In this document: positions 19,601 through 27,358 of the stretch, in pieces
Position numbering within the stretch: position 1 is the first letter of the stretch
Layout of the letters: each line of letters opens with the position of its first letter
NCBI RefSeq assembly: GCF_900182655.1
Contig: NZ_FXTC01000001.1
Coordinates: forward strand, 682,001-746,000
Source: Chryseobacterium rhizoplanae
Lineage (GTDB): Bacteria > Bacteroidota > Bacteroidia > Flavobacteriales > Weeksellaceae
Direction of reading: 5' to 3'
Length of the DNA: 64,000 nucleotides
Made by a program: the position numbers and the translations under genes
Notes under the pieces: model-generated
Told to the model about the DNA's origin: nothing
Seen by the model: the letters and a program-made list of their open reading frames with translations, nothing else
Databases searched by the model: none

Positions 19601-19677
19601 CTGTTACACCTGGGTACGACAGTTCTACGTATCCCCGCTCAAGAAGCTATGTTCTTGGTCTTAATTTAACTTTCTAA
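16639..19677 (+). CDS. SusC-like TonB-dependent outer-membrane transporter
   Basis: A 1012-residue SusC/RagA-type transporter that should import RG-I oligosaccharides across the outer membrane using TonB energy. After a signal peptide ending about residue 27 (SFVWGQ), the TonB box/plug start IEEVVVIGYGKVKKSDLTGS appears almost at once. The plug signature DVLKGASAIAIYGARGSNGI (about 150-170) is clear, followed by a 22-strand barrel ending in the aromatic YVLGLNLTF. The usual N-terminal carboxypeptidase-regulatory-like domain of SusC proteins is missing, which explains the shorter length. It is followed after 19 nt by its SusD partner. The preceding terminator implies its own promoter, but no ATCGAT-type operator lies upstream. 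Confidence 0.95.
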   Translation: MSLIVKHKNIKRIVFPAFMLSTSFVWGQKTVNDSVKNTKDIEEVVVIGYGKVKKSDLTGSVSSVSAKDLAATPAMNALQALQGRASGLNIVTAGGAPGANANVTIRGGSSITQSSDPLYIVDGFQLDNALNVINPNDIESIDVLKGASAIAIYGARGSNGIIVIKTKSGKKGKTTITYNTFMSFDMLSKKLDMLSNAEQYVKYQYELGVLQSKPSAWSNVFDNNLGTDAPGFYSGANQRIANRYGSASTLDWQEKMLGGTGLTQNHNVNVSVGNNKTQAFISYNYNKQDGLLQNYSETRNSLRANINSELYKGVRVDFNTMFTNNSVNGGGAYSGMKKILLQPIIGGTLFTQDRLFNTQTFPDFSALDSGFDTENPYIETQASTSNKRTRTFVANAGVEFDFLKNFTWRTAGQYSWINSKSTSFSDQNSRAFLTDPVNTGINGNIANAETFRYQITNTLNYNKTFGEKHKVNALIGNEIWYEESEGSSMKLTKFPYPNFGLDDIANATVADKNTDRSSNSLLSYFARVNYNYDNRYLITGTIRADGSSKFAEGSRWGYFPSVAGAWRVSQENFWQGHKIDKIINDFKLRIEYGVTGNNGVSNNLWRTNVLLTDYPINNTQGYPAYVTSTNWGNRDLQWEELRTTNIGVDLAFFNSRIKLTSEWYNNNVSKMLFESVLPVSSGYSRQYQNIGSMRNRGMEFTLNTVNLKSGNFRWTTDLNISFNKSKVLSLESGQLNKTFSVGGSRTGMVTYYATVGEELGDMYGYIYQGVYTTDDFTQNSDGSLTLKPGVVKPATGTPKPGDMKFAADNESGDQFTRKMQKIGNGTPDFIGGISNNFSYKGFDLAVFMKFSVGNDIYNATKQSLSPYAMFQNVPSEFGNNYYHLIDPNTGLATTNLVRLKELNPNEDSSLWSLSNTNTSNIAYPSSYYVEDGSYLRIAQVTLGYSFPKEFLNKVMLSNARIYFTVNNLATITGYSGYDPEVSAASGVTVTPGYDSSTYPRSRSYVLGLNLTF

Positions 19678-19696
19678 TGATGTAATATTTAAAATC

Positions 19697-21775
19697 ATGA
19701 AAAATATATATAATACTCCCGTGTTTTTAAGAAAATTAGTCATTCTTCCCTCAATTTTCGTTGCTGTTTTAGCGATGAACTCATGCAGTGACGATTTTCT
19801 GGATCAACCCGCTTACAATTCATTGGATACAGAATCCGTATTTAAAAATATAGATACTGCAGAAATGTTTGTTCTGGGCTGTTACAGAGGTATTGTTCCA
19901 ACTGAAATGTATTATCAGTTAGGAGCCGGAGATACAGTAACCCACTCTTCAGAAGATGGCTCTACCAATAATTCCAAATATAATATTGCCAACTATCAAT
20001 ATGATGCGTATACTCCTAATACGGTAACGGGGATTTACTCTGCCATGTATGCAGTTATTGAAAGAACAAATATTGCAGTCAGCGGATTAAGCAAAATGGA
20101 AGCAAGCCCAAAACGTGATGCTTTATTGGCTGAAGTTAAGGCCATTCGTGCATTTTGTTACTATAATTTAATTCGTGTTTACGGAGACGTTCCTTCAGTT
20201 TTTAAACCTTTGGATGAGATGGATCCGAATGATCCGAATACATTATATCCAAAACGTACTTCAAGAGACGAAATTTATGATCATATCATTGCTGATCTTC
20301 AGGAATCTGTAGCAAATATTCCAAGTTTTGGACAAAGCGGATATGCAACAACAGAACGTTTAACAAAACATGGAGTCAATGCCCTATTGGCAAGAATTGC
20401 TCTGTATGCAGCAGGATACTCTCTTCGTTGGGACCTGAATACAGGAAGCGGAGCCATGATGTCGCGTCGCAATGATAACAGTAGGATTCAACAACTATAT
20501 CAGATTGCGGATAATGCCTGTGCTGCTGTTATTAACGGAGGCGCCAATTCTCTGGTTCAGGCTCAGGGGGGCAAAAGTGGTTTTGAGGCCTTGTGGTTCA
20601 ATTTCTGTCAAAGAAAATTTTCAGTGACCAACTCAGAAATTCTTTGGCAGGTTGCGGAATACGGGGCAAATACAAATTCGGCTTTCGGAGTCTATGCCAA
20701 TGAAGGTTCTCGTGGGGGAACGTACGGATCAAGAAAGGCATTACAATTTATTCTTCCTAGCTATTATTTGTCTTTTAATCAGGGAGATACGCGCAGAGAT
20801 GTTTCTTGTACTTCTTACAGTGTATATTTCTTAAACAATGGTAATGCAAGTGACACCTGGGTGAATGCCGGAACTACATTTTCCTGCATTCTGTCAGGTA
20901 AATTCAGAATGGGATGGTGTGTGGCTCCACAGGCGGCTGATGCACGTAATTTAAATATTCCTGTGTTAAGATATGCAGATGTTTTATTAATGTATGCAGA
21001 AACTCAAAACTATCTAAACGGAGGACCTACTGCTGCAGGAATTTCTGCTTTAATGCAGGTAAGAAACCGTGCAGGAATAGGTGCTGTGCCGGCTCCGTCT
21101 GGTCAGCAGGCATTTGAAGCCGCTATTGTTCAGGAGCGTAAATGGGAATTTGCAGGAGAGTTTAATCTTCGTACAGATCTGATCCGTATGAATCGTTTGG
21201 CAAGTGAAATTGAAGCGACAAAACAGGCGATGAAAAACTTGTCAAACAAAACAGGAGCCTATGCCAATACACCTGTTTACAGACTTTATAAACTAGAAAA
21301 AAATGCGCAGATTTATGGTGATCCGTTTTTAGCATTGAAATATATTGATATTACAGACCCTGCAGAAATTGCAGTAATCACTAATGTTCCGACGAGTTCT
21401 ACAGGTTTCGCGAATTACCAGACAGCATTAAGAGGTATTGCAGTAGCACACGGACAAACCACTACAATAGATGACAAATGGTATCCTGCGAATATGTTCC
21501 AGGCTTATAACAGTACATTTAACAGCAATGCAAAAAGGACAGCCGGATTCATAGGAGCTGCTGCAGGCCAGCTTCAGATCGGTAATATCATCTATACCAA
21601 ACCAACCGGTTCAGCTGAAAACGGAGGAGTATATCCGAACTGGATTGAAGGTGGAGGAGATGGTCTTTTCTACGGATTTGTACCCAATAAAACAGAATTG
21701 TTGCCTTTTGCCGCACAGTCGGCAGGTCATCCGTTGGTTGATAATCCAAATCTGTCTCAGCTTCCCGGATACTAA
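19697..21775 (+). CDS. SusD/RagB-like surface glycan-binding lipoprotein
   Basis: A 692-residue SusD-family lipoprotein that caps the SusC transporter and binds oligosaccharides at the cell surface. The lipobox MNSC places the acylated Cys at about residue 30, followed by SDDFLDQPAYNSLDTESVFKN, typical of the family. TPR-like helical parts are visible at VKAIRAFCYYNLIRVYGDVP (about 148-167), and the C-terminal RagB part at VLRYADVLLMYAETQNYLNGG and VQERKWEFAGEFNLRTDLIRM. It is longer than average SusD (about 550). Co-transcribed with the SusC gene. Confidence 0.95.
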   Translation: MKNIYNTPVFLRKLVILPSIFVAVLAMNSCSDDFLDQPAYNSLDTESVFKNIDTAEMFVLGCYRGIVPTEMYYQLGAGDTVTHSSEDGSTNNSKYNIANYQYDAYTPNTVTGIYSAMYAVIERTNIAVSGLSKMEASPKRDALLAEVKAIRAFCYYNLIRVYGDVPSVFKPLDEMDPNDPNTLYPKRTSRDEIYDHIIADLQESVANIPSFGQSGYATTERLTKHGVNALLARIALYAAGYSLRWDLNTGSGAMMSRRNDNSRIQQLYQIADNACAAVINGGANSLVQAQGGKSGFEALWFNFCQRKFSVTNSEILWQVAEYGANTNSAFGVYANEGSRGGTYGSRKALQFILPSYYLSFNQGDTRRDVSCTSYSVYFLNNGNASDTWVNAGTTFSCILSGKFRMGWCVAPQAADARNLNIPVLRYADVLLMYAETQNYLNGGPTAAGISALMQVRNRAGIGAVPAPSGQQAFEAAIVQERKWEFAGEFNLRTDLIRMNRLASEIEATKQAMKNLSNKTGAYANTPVYRLYKLEKNAQIYGDPFLALKYIDITDPAEIAVITNVPTSSTGFANYQTALRGIAVAHGQTTTIDDKWYPANMFQAYNSTFNSNAKRTAGFIGAAAGQLQIGNIIYTKPTGSAENGGVYPNWIEGGGDGLFYGFVPNKTELLPFAAQSAGHPLVDNPNLSQLPGY

Positions 21776-22050
21776 TCAGATTAACACTTAAAGTATATTT
21801 TAACTATTAACTAAATGAATTTCTGACTGCTGACATTTTATTAATGGTTAAATTTTTAAACCAACATTTTTAATCACAAAATATTAATTATAAATATCCT
21901 CAGCCGGATTGTTTTATAAAGATGAATTGACTGGTAAAGATTCAAATGTTAATTTATCTTTAAATACAGTATTTACCAGTATAGTACGGGATGCTGTAAA
22001 AAATATTACAGTCTAATTTTGGATAGAAATTCAGAAATATAAGTAAACCA
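21776..22050. promoter_or_regulatory. Promoter region of the rhamnose catabolic genes with inverted repeats
   Basis: This 275-nt spacer contains a long-spaced perfect inverted repeat, ACTGGTAAA (21930-21938) and TTTACCAGT (21972-21980), and a second one, CTGTAA/TTACAG (21994-22011), 40 nt before the aldolase start. Such spaced palindromes suit a dimeric regulator; the GntR protein encoded at 29125-30171 is the natural candidate, but the match is inferred only. Confidence 0.45.
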
Positions 22051-24153
22051 ATGGAAAAAGTAAAAACATTCAAATACGTAGACTATTTATGGGACGAAAA
22101 CAAAGCTGCATCTTTCGGAAATGATCAGGTAGCTTTATTTTTATACCGCTCAAATATATTAGGGGCAGATTTAAGAATTACCAATTACGGAGGTGGTAAC
22201 ACAAGCTGCAAAACCATTGAAAAAGACCCGTTAACTAACGAAGAAGTTGAGGTGATGTGGGTAAAAGGCTCGGGCGGTGACATCGGAACACTAACAAGAA
22301 AAGGAATTGCCGGATTATACACAGAAAGATTGAGAAACCTGAAAAATGTGTACCAGGGCTTAGCAGATGAAGACAGAATGGTGGGCTTATTCAATCACTG
22401 TATTTTTGACCTGGAAAGCAAAGCTCCTTCTATTGATACACCTTTACATGGTTTACTTCCATTCAAACATATTGATCACCTTCATCCGGATGCTTTAATT
22501 GCAGTAGCGGCCGCAAAAGACAGTGAAAAAATCACAAAGGAAATCTGGGGTGATACAATGGGCTGGGTTCCATGGCAGCGCCCGGGTTTCGACTTAGGAT
22601 TACAATTGGAAAAATGTTTAAATGATAACCCTGGGATCAGAGGAATTGTTTTAGGAAGCCACGGATTATTTACCTGGGGAGATACTTCTTACGAATGCTA
22701 CATCAACAGTTTGGAAGTTATTGAAAAGGCTTCTGAATATATTGCTGAAAAAATTAGAGAAAAAGAACATGTTTTCGGTGGACAGAAAGTTGAATCTCTT
22801 CCTGCTGATGAGCGTAAGAATAAAGCAGCTCAGCTGATGCCGTTATTACGTGGCCTGGCTTCTTCCGAAAGCAGAATGGTGAGTCACTTCACAGACAGCG
22901 ATGTGGTTTTGGAATACATCAACAGCAACGATTTGGAGCGTTTGGCACCACTAGGAACTTCTTGTCCGGATCACTTCTTAAGAACTAAGATTCAGCCGTT
23001 AGTTTTAACTTTAGATAAAAATGAAGATGTAAGCGATGCTAAAGCTGTTTTAGAAAAACTAACTCCTCTTTTCGAACAGTACAGACAGGAGTACACAGAA
23101 TATTATGAAACCTGTAAACACCCGAACAGCCCTGCAATGCGTGATCCGAATCCGGTGATCATCATTTATCCGGGAGTAGGAATGTTCAGTTTCTCAAAAG
23201 ATAAGCAGACAACCCGTGTGGCAAGCGAATTTTACGTCAATGCAATCAACGTAATGCGCGGAGCAGAAGCTATTTCAGAATACACTTCATTACCAAGACA
23301 GGAAGCTTTTGATATTGAATATTGGTTGCTTGAAGAAGCTAAGCTTCAAAGAATGCCTAAAGAAAAGCCATTGTCAAGAAAAATTGCTGTTGTTACAGGA
23401 GCCGGAGGCGGAATCGGACAGGCTATTGCAGACAAAATGGTTCAGGAAGGTGCTGTCGTTGTTTTTACAGACCTGAATCAGGAAACTTTAGATTCTGTTA
23501 CAGAAAAATACAGCAAAGATCAGGCTGTAGCGGTTACTTGTGATGTGACTAATGAAGAGGCTATTGCTAATGCTTTTAAAGACACAGTTTTAGCGTTCGG
23601 TGGAGTAGATATCATTGTTCATTCTGCTGGCTTAGCGATTTCCAAATCATTGGAAGATACCACTACAAAAGACTGGGATTTACTGGAAGATGTTTTGGTA
23701 AAAGGTCAGTTTTTGATGGTGAAAAATGGGGTGGAAATCATGAAAAAGCAAGGCTTAGGAGGAGATATTGTTAACATCGCAAGTAAAAACGGATTGGTTG
23801 CCGGCCCTAATAACGTGGCATACGGAACTGCAAAAGCCGCTCAACAGCATATGACAAGATTACTGGCAGCAGAATTGGCAACAGATAAAATCCGAGTAAA
23901 TGTTGTAAATCCTGACGGGGTAATTGTAGGAAGTAAAATCTGGGAAGGAGCCTGGGCAGAAGGCCGTGCAAAAGCCAACGGAATTTCTGTTGAAGAACTG
24001 CCGGCATTTTATGCAAAAAGAAATTTATTAAACGAAATTATCCTTCCTGAAGACATTGCAAACGGAGTTTTTGCGTGCGTTGCCATCTTAGATAAAACCA
24101 CAGGAAACATCATCAATGTAGACGGAGGAATGGCAAATGCTTTCCCAAGATAA
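22051..24153 (+). CDS. rhaEW: Bifunctional L-rhamnulose-1-phosphate aldolase / L-lactaldehyde dehydrogenase
   Basis: A 700-residue fusion of a class II aldolase domain (about residues 1-430) and a short-chain dehydrogenase (about 445-700). The aldolase part splits rhamnulose 1-phosphate into DHAP and L-lactaldehyde; the SDR part should oxidise lactaldehyde to L-lactate. The aldolase portion shows NYGGGNTSCK, MWVKGSGGDIGT, HPDALIAVAAA and LGSHGLFTWGDT with metal-binding His. The SDR portion has the nucleotide motif VTGAGGGIGQAIA (about 448-460), NIASKNG with the active Ser and the YGTAKAA Tyr-x-x-x-Lys, ending in INVDGGMANAFPR. Length fits the RhaD-aldolase/ADH fusion family. It starts the rhamnose catabolic series. 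Confidence 0.95.
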   Translation: MEKVKTFKYVDYLWDENKAASFGNDQVALFLYRSNILGADLRITNYGGGNTSCKTIEKDPLTNEEVEVMWVKGSGGDIGTLTRKGIAGLYTERLRNLKNVYQGLADEDRMVGLFNHCIFDLESKAPSIDTPLHGLLPFKHIDHLHPDALIAVAAAKDSEKITKEIWGDTMGWVPWQRPGFDLGLQLEKCLNDNPGIRGIVLGSHGLFTWGDTSYECYINSLEVIEKASEYIAEKIREKEHVFGGQKVESLPADERKNKAAQLMPLLRGLASSESRMVSHFTDSDVVLEYINSNDLERLAPLGTSCPDHFLRTKIQPLVLTLDKNEDVSDAKAVLEKLTPLFEQYRQEYTEYYETCKHPNSPAMRDPNPVIIIYPGVGMFSFSKDKQTTRVASEFYVNAINVMRGAEAISEYTSLPRQEAFDIEYWLLEEAKLQRMPKEKPLSRKIAVVTGAGGGIGQAIADKMVQEGAVVVFTDLNQETLDSVTEKYSKDQAVAVTCDVTNEEAIANAFKDTVLAFGGVDIIVHSAGLAISKSLEDTTTKDWDLLEDVLVKGQFLMVKNGVEIMKKQGLGGDIVNIASKNGLVAGPNNVAYGTAKAAQQHMTRLLAAELATDKIRVNVVNPDGVIVGSKIWEGAWAEGRAKANGISVEELPAFYAKRNLLNEIILPEDIANGVFACVAILDKTTGNIINVDGGMANAFPR

Positions 24154-24189
24154 TAGATTAAAAAAATTCATCACAAAAGGCTTTTTTTG

Positions 24190-24276
24190 ACACTTAAGTT
24201 TTTTTGAAAATCTTTGATTTTCTTCTTATGTGGACTTTTTCTTTCCATTGATTTAAACTTTTTAAAGCTTAAGTGT
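24190..24276. repeat. Long-spaced inverted repeat between rhaEW and rhaI
   Basis: ACACTTAAG (24190-24198) and CTTAAGTGT (24268-24276) are perfect arms separated by 69 nt of T-rich sequence. The segment may form a weak intercistronic hairpin; its function is unknown. Confidence 0.4.
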
Positions 24277-24346
24277 TCTAAAGCGTTTAAAAATAAAAAG
24301 CTTTTGTGTCTCTTGTGGTTAAAAATCAATTCAAAAAAATCAAATC

Positions 24347-25627
24347 ATGATTATAGGAAAAGATATCATTGAACAATATAATAAACCAGAAATTGAAAAC
24401 TTTACGACAGATTTCGATTTTCTACAAAATAAATTAACAAGATCAGGAGCCAATGTTGCTGAGATTGTCAACAAAATCGCTGATTTCCAGGTGGCTATTC
24501 CGAGCTGGGCTTTAGGAGCGGGAGGAACCCGTTTTGGAAGATTTTCCTATGGCGGCGAACCTTCTTCTTTAGAGCAAAAATTGGATGATGTAGGTTTAAT
24601 TCATGCTTTAACGCATTCTGCAGGAGCTGTTTCATTACATATTCCTTGGGATATTCCAACTGATGTGAAAGCCATTAAAGAAATAGCTGCCTCTCATGGA
24701 CTTGTTTTTGATGCCATGAATTCCAACACATTCCAGGATCAGGCAGGAGCTGAGCACTCTTATAAATTCGGTTCTCTGAATGCTGCGAATGAAGATTCAA
24801 GAGCCTATGCCGTGGAACACAACAAAGAAGTGATCAGGATCGGAAAAGAATTAGATTCAAAAAGTTTAACGGTTTGGCTGGCGGACGGAGCAAGTTTTCC
24901 GGGACAATTGAATTTTCAGACCGCATTGTCAAACACTGAAAAAAGTTTAAAAGAAATTTACGCAGGAATGCCTGAAGACTGGAAACTTTTCATTGAATAT
25001 AAACCTTACGAACCGAATTTTTATTCAACCACAATTCAGGATTGGGGAACTTCGTTTATGTTGGCCAATGCTTGTGGTGAAAGAGCTTATACACTGGTAG
25101 ATTTAGGTCATCATTTACCGAATACTAATATTGAACAGATTGTTGCAACCCTTATGTACAAAGGAAAATTAGGAGGTTTTCATTTCAACGACAGCAAATA
25201 TGGTGATGATGATTTAACGGTAGGTTCCATTAAACCTTATGCCTTGTTCTTGATTTTCAATGAATTGGTGTACGGTATGGAAAACAATCCTCAAAACCCT
25301 TATCCGGCCTGGATGATTGATGCAAGTCATAACATTAAAGATCCGCTGGAAGATTTATTACAGTCTCTGGAAGCTATTTTAATTGCTTACGCACAGGCAC
25401 TTCTGGTTGATCAGAAAGCATTAAAAACAGCACAGTTAAACAACGATGTCGTTGGTGCGCAGGATATTTTGCAAAATGCCTACAGAACAGATGTTCGTCC
25501 TTTATTAAGGGCTGCAAGACTGCAGGCAGGAGCCGCTTTAGATCCGATTGCAGCTTACAGAAGTTTAAAGGTAAGAGAAAATTTAATTGCTGAAAGAGGT
25601 TTAGAAACCAAAGCAACGGGATTATAA
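24347..25627 (+). CDS. rhaI: L-rhamnose isomerase (RhaI type)
   Basis: A 426-residue TIM-barrel isomerase converting L-rhamnose to L-rhamnulose. It resembles the RhaI-type isomerases (Bacillus/Pseudomonas stutzeri class) rather than E. coli RhaA. Visible family parts are IPSWALGAGGTRFGRF (about residues 49-64), a His in HSAGAVSLHIPWD, metal-binding FIEYKPYEPNFYSTTIQDWG (Glu), YTLVDLGHHLPNTNIEQIVA (Asp/His), and LGGFHFNDSKYGDDDL (His/Asp). Length is normal for the class. It sits 193 nt after the aldolase gene; the spacer holds an ACACTTAAG/CTTAAGTGT inverted repeat but no gene. Confidence 0.94.
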   Translation: MIIGKDIIEQYNKPEIENFTTDFDFLQNKLTRSGANVAEIVNKIADFQVAIPSWALGAGGTRFGRFSYGGEPSSLEQKLDDVGLIHALTHSAGAVSLHIPWDIPTDVKAIKEIAASHGLVFDAMNSNTFQDQAGAEHSYKFGSLNAANEDSRAYAVEHNKEVIRIGKELDSKSLTVWLADGASFPGQLNFQTALSNTEKSLKEIYAGMPEDWKLFIEYKPYEPNFYSTTIQDWGTSFMLANACGERAYTLVDLGHHLPNTNIEQIVATLMYKGKLGGFHFNDSKYGDDDLTVGSIKPYALFLIFNELVYGMENNPQNPYPAWMIDASHNIKDPLEDLLQSLEAILIAYAQALLVDQKALKTAQLNNDVVGAQDILQNAYRTDVRPLLRAARLQAGAALDPIAAYRSLKVRENLIAERGLETKATGL

Positions 25628-25969
25628 AACCCTGTTTTAAAACTGATAATTTCAACTTTTGAGTGCAATCGAAAGTTATTATTATATGTATCCTTATATT
25701 TTTATCATTAAGGTTGAAAGTGTTTAGATTATTGGGTTTTTAAGTAATATTGCTTAAAGAAATTAGTGGATTTTTTCTGATAATCTTAATATCTGAACAC
25801 TCCTTAATGGTGTTTAAAACAAATTAGTATACTTTGTTGAGTAAAAAGCCTTTGCAAACTTAAAAACGTTTAGTAGTCAAATAAAACTTTGTGAACTCTG
25901 CGTTTAAAAAATAGATTGCTTTGCTGCTTCGCTCCTCGCAATGACAAAAAATAAAAATTCATCCCAGGA
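25628..25969. other. Intergenic region before the FGGY kinase
   Basis: A 342-nt spacer with no credible gene. It contains a half operator TGCAATCGA (25664-25672), a TTAGTATAC motif (25824-25832) that recurs upstream of the GntR gene, and a REP-like repeat (25913-25945) ending 24 nt before the kinase start. The length suggests that kinase and dehydrogenase may have their own promoter. Confidence 0.5.
25913..25945. repeat. REP-like intergenic repeat (GATTGC...GCAATGAC type)
   Basis: A 33-nt GC-richer island in AT-rich DNA begins AGATTGCTTTGC and ends CTCGCAATGAC; the terminal ATTGC and GCAAT pair. From memory, elements of this shape (reverse reading GTCATTGCGAGGAGCGAAGC) are scattered through many bacterial genomes as dispersed repeats. 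A genome-wide count was not possible here. Confidence 0.6.
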
Positions 25970-27355
25970 ATGTCTAAAAAAAAGGTAACCATTGTATTTG
26001 ATATTGGAAAAACCAATAAAAAGTTCTTTTTATTCGATAAGAATTATAAAGAAGTTGTTCGGGAATATACAGAATTACCGCTCACTATTGATGAGGATGA
26101 TTATCCTTCGGAAGACCTTGCAGCCTTACAAAATTGGATAAAAGATAATTTTAATGCCATTCTTGATAATGAAGAATATGAAGTAAAAGCCATCAATTTT
26201 TCCACCTATGGAGCGAGTTTTGTGCATCTGGATCAGAAAGGAAATGTTCTGACTCCACTATACAATTACACCAAACCAATGGATCAGGAAATTCTTGATT
26301 TATTTTATGAAAAACATGGCAGCAAACTGAAAATTGCCCGCGAAACAGCATCACCTCAGGCAGGAATGCTTAATTCAGGCCTGCAGTTATTCTGGTTGAA
26401 ATATAAGCATCCGGAAATATTCAGAAAAATCCGTTACAGTGTTCATTTACCTCAGTATTTATCATATTTATTTACCGGAATTTGTGTGTCGGAGTTTACT
26501 TCGATAGGCTGTCACACCAATTTGTGGGATTATGACAAAGCGGATTATCACGACTGGGTGTATGAAGAAGAAATAGATGCTTTATTACCTCCGATTGTGC
26601 CGACTTCTGCGAGTATCAATACTTCTTACAGAAATAAAAAAATCAAAATCGGTGTTGGGATTCACGACAGTTCTTCAGCGTTATTACCTTATATTTTAAG
26701 CAAAAAAGAACCATTTTTACTGCTTTCAACAGGAACCTGGAGTATTTCGTTAAATCCTTTTAATGATGAAAGTCTGACTGATGAAGATATAGAAAATAAT
26801 TGCCTGAATTACATGCGGATTGATGGGAAACGTGTAAAAGCATCCCGTTTTTTCATGGGAAATGAATACAAAATTCAGGTTGAAAAATTATGTGCTTATT
26901 ACGCAAAAGAATATGGTTTCCACAGAGAAGTACAGTTTGATCAGGATCTTTATTTGCGCTTGATGAAAAATAAAAATATCTATTTTCGCTTTGAAGGAAT
27001 TATTTTAAAACGAAAAATGATCAGTGAAACAGATTTAAAATCATTTGCTACTTTTGAAGAAGCATATCATCAATTAATGATAGAACTGATGGATTTACAG
27101 ATTCATACCATCAAAAATGCGATCGGAAATTCGGATATTGAAAATATTTATATCGATGGCGGATTCACTGATAATGATGTATTTATGAAGCTTATGTCTC
27201 ACCATTTTCAGCATTACAATGTGATGTCTACCCATTCTCCGCTGGGTTCTGCATTGGGAGCTTCCATGGTGATTTCGAACAAAAAAATAGACGAAACTTT
27301 TTTACAGCAGCATTATCAGATGAAAGTGCTTCAACCGTTAATTCTTAATTTATAA
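25970..27355 (+). CDS. FGGY carbohydrate kinase, probable L-rhamnulokinase
   Basis: A 461-residue FGGY-family kinase that by context should phosphorylate L-rhamnulose at O1. The N-terminal phosphate loop VTIVFDIGKTNKKFFLFDK, the mid-protein ASPQAGMLNSGLQLFWLK, the candidate catalytic Asp in IGVGIHDSSSALLPYI (about residue 235) and the nucleotide part LLSTGTWSISLNPF and IENIYIDGGFTDNDVFMKL support the family. It is only distantly like E. coli RhaB, as usual for Bacteroidota. It lies between the isomerase and the FMN dehydrogenase, whose start is 4 nt after its stop. The role is assigned from pathway position. Confidence 0.87.
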   Translation: MSKKKVTIVFDIGKTNKKFFLFDKNYKEVVREYTELPLTIDEDDYPSEDLAALQNWIKDNFNAILDNEEYEVKAINFSTYGASFVHLDQKGNVLTPLYNYTKPMDQEILDLFYEKHGSKLKIARETASPQAGMLNSGLQLFWLKYKHPEIFRKIRYSVHLPQYLSYLFTGICVSEFTSIGCHTNLWDYDKADYHDWVYEEEIDALLPPIVPTSASINTSYRNKKIKIGVGIHDSSSALLPYILSKKEPFLLLSTGTWSISLNPFNDESLTDEDIENNCLNYMRIDGKRVKASRFFMGNEYKIQVEKLCAYYAKEYGFHREVQFDQDLYLRLMKNKNIYFRFEGIILKRKMISETDLKSFATFEEAYHQLMIELMDLQIHTIKNAIGNSDIENIYIDGGFTDNDVFMKLMSHHFQHYNVMSTHSPLGSALGASMVISNKKIDETFLQQHYQMKVLQPLILNL

Positions 27356-27358
27356 AAC

